A stretch of DNA of 34,482 bases from a virus: the IMG/VR virus record IMGVR_UViG_3300050120_000326, positions 1 through 34,482 of that record; one strand, given 5' to 3'. The position numbers and the translations under genes are program-made. Shown in pieces: positions 1 to 6,033 of this stretch (within the stretch, counting starts at the first letter, position 1; each line of letters opens with the position of its first letter). Below the pieces are notes generated by a model that was not told where the DNA came from, ran no database searches, and was given only the letters and a program-made list of their open reading frames with translations.

Positions 1-1
1 G

Positions 2-469
2 ACGAAGATCGGTGCGAACTGGGCGCTCGTCGCGAGAGCGCCGGTTGCGAAGGACTCGCTGCCGCAGAACGCCGTCGCTCCGTGCATCTCCAACTCGCAT
101 GCGGACGGCCTCTTCTCGATCGCATTTGCGCCGGTGATCCCGGAAGCGCGCGCTTCCCTCAACGGCCTCGGTGGAACGCTGACGTTCGATCACCTCTCCG
201 ATGCGCGCCAATTCGTCGTCGTCGACCTGCGGTATCAGTTGGGCCTCGGCGGATGGATGGACTTCCTTCCCACGCGCACGCTCATCGTGCAGGCACAAGC
301 GGCAAAGGATGCCGGCAACGCGATGCTCGCGCACGCCCTGTTCAATCAAGTCTGTGACCACCTTACTGCGTCCTTATGGTACGCGCAAAGTGGCAATCGC
401 GGGAAGCGCAACGTCGCGATGATGCGCGATGGCGGGTGGCGCGATCCTTTGGGAGACGGATCTTCGTGA
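2..469 (+). CDS. Unrecognised protein, C-terminal part (cut by window edge)
   Basis: An open frame enters from the left edge and ends at a TGA, leaving about 155 C-terminal residues. No family is recognised. The visible part has an alternating hydrophobic/polar pattern and a Gly-rich stretch (GLGGWMDF), and ends in a charged tail. Its stop overlaps the GTG of the next gene, so both are probably translated from one mRNA. Its place at the end of a plus-strand operon that finishes with a terminator would suit a late virion or lysis gene, but that is inference from position only. Confidence 0.6.
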   Translation, partial: TKIGANWALVARAPVAKDSLPQNAVAPCISNSHADGLFSIAFAPVIPEARASLNGLGGTLTFDHLSDARQFVVVDLRYQLGLGGWMDFLPTRTLIVQAQAAKDAGNAMLAHALFNQVCDHLTASLWYAQSGNRGKRNVAMMRDGGWRDPLGDGSS

Positions 470-795
470 ACGATCGCATTACCGCGTTTCTAAACGCGGC
501 CAACACACACACCGTCTTTGGCGTCGGCCTCGGCACGGCGTTCGGGTCGCTTGCGCTCATCACGTTCGGCCCGATGCTCGTCACGTCGCTGACGGTGCAC
601 GCCCCGACCGCTGCGAGCATTCTCACGCCGTTCCTCAACGTCGCGATCGCCGCGGCGCAAGCTGCCCTCCCGCCGGCGATTCTCGCCGCGGCCTACGGGC
701 GCCCTAAAAACGTGCCGGTCGGCCCCGTGGCTGCCGGAGGCGACAGTCCACCGACCCCTTTCCCACACGCGGCACCGCCGCAGGAGAAGCCATAA
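466..795 (+). CDS. Small membrane protein, possible holin
   Basis: The protein has 109 residues. I chose the GTG at 466 because it overlaps the upstream TGA and is preceded by GGGAGACGGA, a usable ribosome site. Two hydrophobic segments (about residues 17-38 and 45-70) are rich in Ala, Gly, Leu and Val, and are followed by a Pro/Gly-rich hydrophilic tail ending QEKP. Small size, two helices and a location in the last operon before a terminator fit a holin or similar lysis-cassette protein. No specific holin family motif is recognised, so the role is a guess from topology and context. Confidence 0.6.
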   Translation: MNDRITAFLNAANTHTVFGVGLGTAFGSLALITFGPMLVTSLTVHAPTAASILTPFLNVAIAAAQAALPPAILAAAYGRPKNVPVGPVAAGGDSPPTPFPHAAPPQEKP

Positions 796-797
796 TC

Positions 798-1091
798 ATG
801 TCTACTACCACCGAAGGCGCAATCGCCGACGCGATCATCGCCGCCGCCGAAGCCAACAAGCCCGCCGTACTCGCCGCGATCAACGCAGCCGAGGGCGGCG
901 TCGAAGCGTTCCTTACGAACGTCGTCAACAGCGTCAAGCCGAACGGCATGATCCTGCCCACCGTCTGGAGCATCATCAAGCCGTCCATCGTCGGCGAACT
1001 GACGTCAGTCGAAGCGCAGTATCCCGGAACGGTCATCTACGCGCTGCTCGACGCGGAGGCCCACGTCTTCGCGAAGTCCATCGGCGGATAG
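798..1091 (+). CDS. Small alanine-rich hypothetical protein
   Basis: A 97-residue protein starting two bases after the preceding stop. It is Ala-rich at the N-terminus (residues 8-35, probably helical), and the rest contains VWSIIKPSIVG and a second helix-like stretch near AEAHVFAKSIGG. There is no membrane segment of convincing length and no Cys. It is the last gene before the terminator at 1128-1162. I do not recognise a family. Shared transcription with the membrane protein upstream suggests an accessory role in the same module. Confidence 0.6.
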   Translation: MSTTTEGAIADAIIAAAEANKPAVLAAINAAEGGVEAFLTNVVNSVKPNGMILPTVWSIIKPSIVGELTSVEAQYPGTVIYALLDAEAHVFAKSIGG

Positions 1092-1127
1092 CCGACTCCC
1101 CTCATCCGCTGAAGCGGGTCGAATCTC

Positions 1128-1162
1128 AGCGCCTGGGGCCTCACGGCTCTGGGCGCTTTTTG
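1128..1162 (+). terminator. Rho-independent terminator of the left operon
   Basis: AGCGCC (1128-1133) pairs with GGCGCT (1152-1157), with an inner GCC/GGC pairing, and is followed directly by a run of T (TTTTTG). It lies 37 bases after the last plus-strand stop, and no plus-strand gene follows for over 1 kb. Confidence 0.75.
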
Positions 1163-1184
1163 CGTCTCGGGTCGGGACACTATC

Positions 1185-1439
1185 TCAGTGCGTACGTACT
1201 CGCTCGATCGCTACTTGGCGAGCAAGCCTTTCGCTACAACGAGCGGGAAATACCGGCGGCCCGCGCTTTGCCAAGGCCCTGAAGGGCGCAGATGGCAGGC
1301 GTCTCACGTATAAATCCTTGACGTCGAAGGCGAAGGCGTGACATAAATGGCAGAAGCCCCCGCTTTCGCGAGGGCCTCCGCCCACTAAACTTTTGGATTC
1401 GACGCACAGCGTCTTAAGCAACCGGAGCACCGGGTCCAT
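1185..1439 (-). CDS. Small Cys-containing hypothetical protein
   Basis: About 84 residues on the minus strand. ATG at 1439 is preferred: GAGAGG sits five bases upstream, whereas an in-frame GTG three bases earlier would lie on top of the Shine-Dalgarno. The sequence is basic and has a CHLCH motif near residue 30, which could be a small metal site or chance. It lies 46 bases downstream of the DUF5343-like gene and may share its transcript. No family is recognised. The strong ribosome site is the main argument for coding. A GC-rich hairpin (about 1345-1373) lies inside the frame. Confidence 0.35.
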   Translation of the reverse strand: MDPVLRLLKTLCVESKSLVGGGPRESGGFCHLCHAFAFDVKDLYVRRLPSAPFRALAKRGPPVFPARCSERLARQVAIERVRTH

Positions 1440-1476
1440 CACCTCCTCTCAAGGCGGGTTTAAAGTTTGTGGCTCT

Positions 1477-1505
1477 AAGAAGCCGAGTCAGTCGCTCGGT
1501 TTCTT
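1477..1505 (-). terminator. Hairpin at the end of the DUF5343-like gene
   Basis: AAGAA-CCGAG and CTCGG-TTCTT form an inverted repeat around a 7-8 base loop, overlapping the stop codon end of the minus-strand gene. It resembles an intrinsic terminator or 3' stabiliser, but the T-run is short. Confidence 0.4.
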
Positions 1506-2213
1506 AGCCGTTTGCTTAGGCAACTTATACGCGCGTCTCATCGTCTGCTCAAAGACGGAGAGCCACTCTTGAAAATCCGCCTCGTCCCATTTCTCACCCA
1601 TCGGTGGCAGTTCGTTTATCCAAGCCTGAACGGCGCCGTGTAGGTTACTGGACGCGCCGTTTCCGCCGTTTGCCCCTGTTTCAGATCCGTTTGTCGTCGC
1701 TCCGTTCGCTGACGGCTCGTTCACCTTTTTTGCTTTACGCGCGACTCGCTTTCGCGCCGGTCGAGGGGATGCGCCGTTTTCGGCTGTCGCGGCCTTTGCT
1801 GGGCTAATATGAGGCGACAGAGTGATTCCGACCATGTGTGCGGCTTGGAGAAAAAACGACTTAGCCTTTTTCTTGGTGTCCGCACCCACGACGGCCGAAA
1901 AAGTGTCGTCGAATTGCTTCTGAGTAGCGGCTGCACCAAGAGCGAGGACCTCGGGATAAGTGGCTTTAAGCGCCTCGTGCAGTGCCGCGCGCCGCTCTTC
2001 GGATTTTACAATGCGATGGAGTAGTGGTTGCGGCTCATTCTGCTCGTTGACGAGCTTGAGTGCGCGGAAGCTTTGCAGAAGCATGCCCTGCGTACTGCCC
2101 GACTGGTTACCAAAAACGGAGCGATCAATCGGGCTAGGTACGCCTTGCGAAAGCGTGTCAAGTGCCGTTAGGAACGTCTTGAACGGCACATAGGGTATAT
2201 CGACTGCGGCCAT
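1488..2213 (-). CDS. DUF5343-family protein
   Basis: A 241-residue protein. Residues about 7-135 match the pattern I know for DUF5343: an opening YVPFKTFLTALDTL helix, a GNQSGSTQGMLLQSFRALKLV winged-helix-like segment, then helices with EALKATYPEVLAL and a C-terminal QAAHMVGITLS. A Lys/Arg- and Ser/Asn/Gly-rich linker (about 140-190) follows, then a helical tail with WINELPPMGEKWDE. The molecular function of the family is not established. It has its own promoter with repeated operators, is flanked by non-coding DNA, and looks less GC-rich in its linker than neighbours. It is probably an independently expressed accessory gene of the lysogen. Confidence 0.75.
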   Translation of the reverse strand: MAAVDIPYVPFKTFLTALDTLSQGVPSPIDRSVFGNQSGSTQGMLLQSFRALKLVNEQNEPQPLLHRIVKSEERRAALHEALKATYPEVLALGAAATQKQFDDTFSAVVGADTKKKAKSFFLQAAHMVGITLSPHISPAKAATAENGASPRPARKRVARKAKKVNEPSANGATTNGSETGANGGNGASSNLHGAVQAWINELPPMGEKWDEADFQEWLSVFEQTMRRAYKLPKQTAKKPSD

Positions 2214-2214
2214 G

Positions 2215-2320
2215 CGCTACTCCATTTCTTACTCGCCGATAATACACTACTCTTGAATTAGCCGTCAATCCTTTGTGTCAAGAGTAGCGAGAGTATTTTT
2301 GGCGTGAGCCTTGAGTAGCG
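2215..2320. promoter_or_regulatory. Repeated GAGTAGCG operator-like sites between divergent genes
   Basis: The motif GAGTAGCG occurs at 2282-2289 and 2313-2320, and inverted (CGCTACTC) at 2215-2222. A longer perfect inverted pair, CTACTCTTGA (2247-2256) and TCAAGAGTAG (2278-2287), flanks the -35 of the minus-strand promoter. The copies lie between the divergent genes 1488-2213 and 2336-2536, as expected for binding of a regulator that controls both. The regulator is unknown. Confidence 0.6.
2239..2268 (-). promoter_or_regulatory. Sigma70-like promoter for the DUF5343-like gene
   Basis: Read on the minus strand, TTGACG (2268-2263) and TATTAT (2244-2239) are separated by 18 bases. One arm of the inverted repeat (2247-2256) lies in the spacer, so a bound regulator would block polymerase. 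Confidence 0.65.
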
Positions 2321-2335
2321 GCTATCCTTGAGTGC

Positions 2336-2536
2336 ATGGAATACGGAGACCGCATAATCGTCCGCGACGCCTTGGGGGCAGACCTGGAACGTCGCTTAAT
2401 TCGCGAAACGGACAAGACTGTTTATATCTGCACAGACGCCGAGCTATCAAGAGCTAGGAACGACAGAGCCGAACCGCTCGTGGTTGGCTTTAAAAAAAGC
2501 GCAATCGTTCGGCCCCGAACGCAGTCGCTGGGCTAG
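2336..2536 (+). CDS. Small hypothetical protein
   Basis: A 66-residue protein with mixed charged and beta-like segments (DRIIVRDALG, TVYICTDAEL, PLVVGFKKSAIV). The composition looks like a real folded protein. It is transcribed away from the DUF5343-like gene and shares the repeated GAGTAGCG region. No Shine-Dalgarno is evident before the ATG; a weak TATCCT (2323-2328) stands about where a -10 for a leaderless start would be. No family is recognised. Confidence 0.5.
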   Translation: MEYGDRIIVRDALGADLERRLIRETDKTVYICTDAELSRARNDRAEPLVVGFKKSAIVRPRTQSLG

Positions 2537-2633
2537 ATTTTCCTGGGCGCGTTTTCTCCGGCTTAGGCGATTTACTAGAGTGTGCCCGAAGTGGGGAAGT
2601 ACTGGTACAACCGTACCTCGTGCAAACGCTCCA
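2537..2633. other. Convergent intergenic region with a short inverted repeat
   Basis: This gap separates the plus-strand gene ending at 2536 from the 3' end of the serine integrase. It contains GGTAC (2604-2608) and GTACC (2613-2617) as an inverted repeat. Being next to a serine integrase gene, it is one place to look for the phage attachment site, but nothing here proves that. Confidence 0.3.
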
Positions 2634-4106
2634 TCAAGCCAGTTCGGCGGTTTTCGGCTGTGCTCGGCGCCGCGCCGTTGGATCTCTTACCCATCGAATC
2701 GTAAGGGTTCCATCGGCCTCGACGCATAGCCCGCCCAGGTCAAGCGAGACTGCCCGCGCGAGGGCGCGTTGCTCCTCGCTGGTGGCTTCCCCGTAGAGCG
2801 CGTGAGCTTTCGCGATGAGCGCTTCCGTGTCGGTCACGCGCCGCACCGCGGCCATTGCGCGCGCCCGCTGCGCCTCGAGTTCGGCAACTTTGGCGATCTC
2901 ATCGTCGCGGCGGCGCGCGAGGGCGTCTAGGCGATCCTGGACGTCTTCATCGCGGACCTTGCCCTCGTTGTTCATCTCCCAGACCCGTTCGCGCTGCCGG
3001 TTCAAGGACGCGACGTTCGCGGATGCCTCCGTGATGGCCCGATCGATCAACGCAGGAGAGGCGCCATGCACCCTCGCTGCGGCCTCGGCGATGAGGTGCG
3101 GTTTGTCTTTCAGTTCGGCGAGCAGCGCGACGAATTGCTGCTCGACTTTCTCCGCCCGGACCAGCCGGACACTGTTGTCATGATTCCAGCGTGAGTAGCA
3201 GCCGTAGTAGCGGAACCGGCCGGACTTGCCGGCGACCTTTCCCATAACGGCCCCACCGCAATAGCACCGCACGGCGCCAGTGAGCGGCCAAGAATGGACC
3301 GCCTGCGCGGACTGCCGGGGAAGGCGATCGCTGACGAGTTGAGCCCGATGGAATGTCACCTCGTCGATGACGAGCGGGACGTACGTGCGCAATTCCAGCA
3401 TGTCGCGGACGCGACGCGGCAGCCAGTGCACGGCGCGTTCCCCGTCTTTGAAACGATAAGGCGGTGCGATTGGAGCGACGCGCCTGGCGATCGAGGTGTA
3501 GCCGTGGCCGTCAATGCGGAGCTGGAAAACCATGCGCACGATCTCGGCTTGGTCCTCGGCGACGACGTCGCGGCCGTCGGGACCGAATGCGAGCCCGTAG
3601 GGTCGACGGTTGCCGATCGCGAGGCCGGCTGCGCGCTTGCGGCGATAGATCGCCCTTGCCTTGTCCACGCGCACTTCGTTTTCGAAGGCCGCAGTTGTGG
3701 CGCGCACCGCGGCGATCAACTGATCCATCGCCGAGTCAAGCTTGAGTTCGCCGTCGTTGCGGGTCCATATCCGAACGCCGAGGTCGATCAATTCATGCTG
3801 CGCGATTTGCGACTCAGCGATGCGCCCGCGGCCGATGCGGTCAGCGCGGATCATCAAGAGCCAACCTGGCCGCGCGGCAGCGTCGAGCTTTCGCAGCTCG
3901 CCGACCATCTCACGCAAGAGTCGCCGCGGGCCGTCCTTGCCGGATGAAACGCCCTCGAAGACCCGATCGAGTGTCCAGCCCTTCGCTTTGGCCGTTTCTT
4001 CAGCCCAGGCGCGCTGATGCGCGAGCGACTCGGCCTGAATATCAGAACTCACGACGAGCAGTGCCCAAGCGTTCATTGCGGAGGCACCGGTGCCAACACG
4101 AGGCAC
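2634..4106 (-). CDS. Large serine recombinase (phage integrase)
   Basis: A 490-residue serine integrase that would catalyse phage integration and excision. The GTG at 4106 has GAGGGGG about ten bases upstream; an ATG ten codons in is an alternative. The N-terminal resolvase domain (about residues 14-160) shows the nucleophile region VVSSDIQAESL (Ser20), GPRRLL, and ADRIGRGR (Asp-Arg-x-x-Arg). A recombinase domain (RPYGLAF onward) follows, then a zinc ribbon (CYCGGAVMGK, then YYGCYSRW), and a long coiled coil with RQRERVWEMNNEG. Length and order fit the family. One oddity is that the usual YxRVS motif reads LLVVS, so the conserved Arg before the nucleophile is Val. It lies between two intergenic gaps, with an SOS box upstream. 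Confidence 0.9.
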   Translation of the reverse strand: MPRVGTGASAMNAWALLVVSSDIQAESLAHQRAWAEETAKAKGWTLDRVFEGVSSGKDGPRRLLREMVGELRKLDAAARPGWLLMIRADRIGRGRIAESQIAQHELIDLGVRIWTRNDGELKLDSAMDQLIAAVRATTAAFENEVRVDKARAIYRRKRAAGLAIGNRRPYGLAFGPDGRDVVAEDQAEIVRMVFQLRIDGHGYTSIARRVAPIAPPYRFKDGERAVHWLPRRVRDMLELRTYVPLVIDEVTFHRAQLVSDRLPRQSAQAVHSWPLTGAVRCYCGGAVMGKVAGKSGRFRYYGCYSRWNHDNSVRLVRAEKVEQQFVALLAELKDKPHLIAEAAARVHGASPALIDRAITEASANVASLNRQRERVWEMNNEGKVRDEDVQDRLDALARRRDDEIAKVAELEAQRARAMAAVRRVTDTEALIAKAHALYGEATSEEQRALARAVSLDLGGLCVEADGTLTIRWVRDPTARRRAQPKTAELA

Positions 4107-4132
4107 ACGTGATCAATTCCCCCTCGACTAGG

Positions 4133-4146
4133 CGAACATTTGTTCG
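4133..4146. promoter_or_regulatory. LexA/DinR-type SOS box
   Basis: CGAAC-ATTT-GTTCG is a perfect palindrome in its arms and matches the Gram-positive/actinobacterial LexA box (CGAAC-N4-GTTCG). It lies 27 bases upstream of the integrase GTG on the minus strand, as an operator for that gene would. No LexA gene is in the window. Confidence 0.65.
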
Positions 4147-4206
4147 ATACGATCCGAGCGAAGGGGTTGAATGTACGCACGCTTGTCCTCCTGGTCAGCT
4201 AACGTA

Positions 4207-4266
4207 AGGCGCGTCCGCCGGGACGCCGATTCTTAAATTTAGTAGACGGCCATGCTGTTATGGCCG
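4207..4266. other. Two hairpins between integrase and repressor
   Basis: GGCG-GTCC pairs with GGAC-GCC (about 4208-4227, one bulged base), and CGGCCAT (4247-4253) pairs perfectly with ATGGCCG (4260-4266), followed by a T-rich stretch. The 4107-4328 interval has no convincing gene. The hairpins could be terminators separating integrase and repressor units, or part of an attachment site. Confidence 0.35.
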
Positions 4267-4328
4267 AGGAATTTTCTGCGAGAAGGTGTCGTTGATGAGA
4301 GAGCCGCTGCCCCTGCCCGATGACTTAG

Positions 4329-4739
4329 CTATGCTCCGGGTGGCTGGCGAAGAGAACCTATATCGATGCCGTGCGCTTCGAGAACGGCTAGAAGCCGCAT
4401 ATTCCATTCCGCCTGCGCCTCGAGTTCTCGCGAAAGCTCAACGACCGCATTTGGTAGCGCTGTCGGGCGGTCGCGCGCCGGCGGCGTAGCTCCGGACATT
4501 AGTTCGTCGAGTGACAAGCTGAGCGCATTGGCCACGGCCATGACGAGTCCGATCGCTGGTTCTCGCTTCCCGGCCTCGACCTTCTGCAAGGTCGGCTGAA
4601 GAATACCAGCTGCTTCCGCGAGCTCGACCTGAGACCAGCCCAACTTTGCGCGGGCCTCTTTTATTCGTTCGCCGACGCTGGTATCACGCTCGCGTCGGCG
4701 TCGCTGCGTCGCCACCACTGATGCTTTGCTAAAAGTCAT
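4329..4739 (-). CDS. XRE-family HTH repressor (CI-like)
   Basis: I chose the ATG at 4739 because a start further upstream would run the coding sequence through the operator pair, giving 136 residues. The N-terminus is basic. An XRE/Cro-CI helix-turn-helix follows: GERIKEARAKLGWSQVELAE, GILQPTLQKVEAGKREP, then ALSLSLDELM. The C-terminal third is helical (VELSRELEAQAEWNMRLLAVLEAHG) and may dimerise. There is no LexA-like autocleavage domain. It is transcribed divergently from the Cro-like gene across twin operators, the usual arrangement of a lysogeny repressor. Confidence 0.85.
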   Translation of the reverse strand: MTFSKASVVATQRRRRERDTSVGERIKEARAKLGWSQVELAEAAGILQPTLQKVEAGKREPAIGLVMAVANALSLSLDELMSGATPPARDRPTALPNAVVELSRELEAQAEWNMRLLAVLEAHGIDIGSLRQPPGA

Positions 4740-4749
4740 CGCATGCCTT

Positions 4750-4788
4750 AAGCCAAAAGGCTTGACATCGGGATAAGCCTTTTGGCAT
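4750..4788. promoter_or_regulatory. Twin operators of the lysis/lysogeny switch
   Basis: AAGCCAAAAGGCTT (4750-4763) is a perfect 14-base inverted repeat. A second copy, AAGCCTTTTGGCAT (4775-4788), is its reverse complement with one mismatch; the centres are 25 bases apart. The first touches the -35 and the second covers the spacer and -10 of the plus-strand promoter, so a bound repressor would shut it off. Both divergent HTH proteins are candidate ligands. Confidence 0.8.
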
Positions 4789-4791
4789 AAT
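4762..4791 (+). promoter_or_regulatory. Early promoter with leaderless start
   Basis: TTGACA (4762-4767) and CATAAT (4786-4791) are 18 bases apart. The predicted start of transcription, about seven bases after the -10, coincides with the ATG at 4798, and no Shine-Dalgarno fits in between. Confidence 0.75.
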
Positions 4792-4797
4792 TGCGCC

Positions 4798-5013
4798 ATG
4801 GCTAAAACGCTTCAGGAACATCGGGCATCGGCGGGCTGGTCGCAGGCGTGTCTCGCGCGGAAAAGCGGCGTGCATTCGATCTCGATCAGCAAGTACGAAC
4901 GCGGCGTGACGGATCCGTCCTCGCGGAACCTGCGTCGCATCGCTGATGCCCTCGGCGTCCGGGTCGACGACATCGCGTTGCCACACAACGCGAATGACCA
5001 GGCCGTCGCGTAG
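4798..5013 (+). CDS. Cro-like XRE-family HTH protein
   Basis: A 71-residue single-domain DNA-binding protein with a complete XRE fold: LQEHRASAGWSQACLARKSG, then HSISISKYERGVTDPSSRNL and the closing LGVRVDDIAL. It is the first gene of the long early operon, and its ATG sits at the predicted transcription start, so the mRNA is probably leaderless. By position opposite the repressor it is the likely Cro analogue, binding the shared twin operators. The next gene begins immediately after its TAG. Confidence 0.85.
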   Translation: MAKTLQEHRASAGWSQACLARKSGVHSISISKYERGVTDPSSRNLRRIADALGVRVDDIALPHNANDQAVA

Positions 5014-5220
5014 ATGACATCGTTACGTCGCGACCACCGATTCGCGAAGGCGCTGACGCGCTCGATGAAGCGCACCGGCAAAAGCTCCGCCGACCTGGCG
5101 CGCGATCTCAACGTTGGTCGCACGACGGTATACGGCTGGCTTTCGGGCTCGGAACCGACGGACGCCAACTTCGATAAGCTGGTGTTCCTGTTCCCCGAAC
5201 TCGCGGAGTTCGCTCGATGA
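5014..5220 (+). CDS. Small HTH protein
   Basis: A 68-residue protein with a helix-turn-helix in KSSADLARDLNVGRTTVYGWLSG followed by a helix with FDKLVFLFPEL. The N-terminus is basic (RRDHRFAKALTRSMKRTG). It abuts the Cro-like gene with no gap. It is probably a second early DNA-binding regulator (CII-like by place, not by sequence). Confidence 0.75.
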   Translation: MTSLRRDHRFAKALTRSMKRTGKSSADLARDLNVGRTTVYGWLSGSEPTDANFDKLVFLFPELAEFAR

Positions 5221-5285
5221 CCATGGACCGCTACCATACCCTGCGCCCGTCGGCTTCATGCGTTACTGCACCCGGTGTCGCTTGA
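5217..5285 (+). CDS. Mini-ORF linking two early genes
   Basis: A 22-codon frame (MTMDRYHTLRP...) whose ATG overlaps the preceding TGA (ATGA) and whose TGA overlaps the next ATG (TGATG). The peptide itself looks unremarkable. The exact double overlap suggests it exists to carry ribosomes to the next gene. Confidence 0.35.
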   Translation: MTMDRYHTLRPSASCVTAPGVA

Positions 5286-5509
5286 TGGCCCGCCCGAAAG
5301 CCGTCGTCACCGCCAAGATCGAGGCGAATATGGGCCTCATCGCCCGCGCTCAAGAGCGTGAAGCCGCGATGGCGCTGATTCAACGCGCGACCGGTGAGCT
5401 GTTCCACCGCCTTGGCCTCATGCGCGCCGAGGAAATGAACTTCATCGAAGCCGTGCGCGCCGAAAACTGCGCGCTCGAATCCGGCGCATCACTCCGGGTC
5501 GCAGCCTAA
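5285..5509 (+). CDS. Hypothetical helical protein
   Basis: A 74-residue protein starting MARPKAVVTAK from the ATG that overlaps the mini-ORF stop. An in-frame ATG at 5258 would add a YCTRC segment and cannot be excluded. The rest is predicted helical and charged (KIEANMGLIARAQEREAAMALIQ...). No family is recognised. It lies in the early operon right after the regulators. Confidence 0.6.
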   Translation: MARPKAVVTAKIEANMGLIARAQEREAAMALIQRATGELFHRLGLMRAEEMNFIEAVRAENCALESGASLRVAA

Positions 5510-5620
5510 ATGGAGCCACTCATCGACATGACGCGCACGGTCGCCGTGCTCGTCGCGATCGAGGATCAGATTGAAGCCGACCGCATCGCCGCGGAAGCCG
5601 CGCAAGAAGCAGCGGCATGA
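5510..5620 (+). CDS. Very small acidic protein
   Basis: 36 codons directly after the preceding TAA. It reads as one amphipathic helix rich in Ala, Glu and Asp (MEPLIDMTRTVAVLV..., ending AAEAAQEAAA). Composition matches the neighbours, but the function is unknown. Confidence 0.45.
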   Translation: MEPLIDMTRTVAVLVAIEDQIEADRIAAEAAQEAAA

Positions 5621-5718
5621 CGCCTCATCAACTTTCCGCCGTCTCGGCGGAAGATCATCAACAAAAGCTGAGCCCGCGAACGGCTGACACCGTCGCAGGC
5701 TCCTTAGGAGAACCGTGC

Positions 5719-6033
5719 ATGAACACGTCCCTCGACTCGAACGATACCACATTCCCCGTCGCTGTGGATACCGGCGTCTATCTTGGCCGGTCGCTGCATC
5801 CCGGCTACATCGACCTTCCGTTTGTCACCGAAGAGATTTTCAAAGAGGGCCGGCGCGACTTCGGTCGCTCGATCGCCGTCGCCGAACTTGACGAATCGCA
5901 ACTGACCGAACTCGAAAACGAGCTCGTCGATTACGAACGCGACGTACGGCAGCAAATCGCGCGGTTGCGTAGCGAAATCGAGCAGCGCGGAGACGCGCTT
6001 ACGGGCCAGCTCTCTTTTGGCATCGCGGCATGA
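5719..6033 (+). CDS. Hypothetical protein with C-terminal coiled coil
   Basis: 104 residues from the ATG at 5719, which has TAGGAG eight bases upstream. An in-frame ATG at 5617 overlapping the previous stop would give 138 residues with a poorly folded N-terminus. The first half is beta-like (TGVYLGRSLHPGYIDLPFV); the second is a heptad-like helix (LTELENELVDYERDVRQQIA). The next gene overlaps its stop. Unknown family. Confidence 0.6.
   Translation: MNTSLDSNDTTFPVAVDTGVYLGRSLHPGYIDLPFVTEEIFKEGRRDFGRSIAVAELDESQLTELENELVDYERDVRQQIARLRSEIEQRGDALTGQLSFGIAA

Noticed and set aside
1345-1395. Possible tRNA (a GATTCGA T-loop-like stretch near a hairpin)
   Set aside because: No acceptor stem, anticodon arm or CCA-compatible end can be folded around it on either strand. 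No convincing tRNA was found elsewhere in the window.
2604-2617. GGTAC-N4-GTACC as the serine-integrase attachment site
   Set aside because: Too short and symmetric by chance alone; attachment sites of this family span about 40-50 bases and cannot be recognised without the host junctions.
4286-4489. Plus-strand frame opposite the repressor gene
   Set aside because: Mostly antisense to the repressor, no recognisable ribosome site and no protein-like pattern.
4740-4799. Longer repressor start at 4799
   Set aside because: It would translate through both operators and the opposite promoter; the ATG at 4739 leaves the full HTH and a normal layout.
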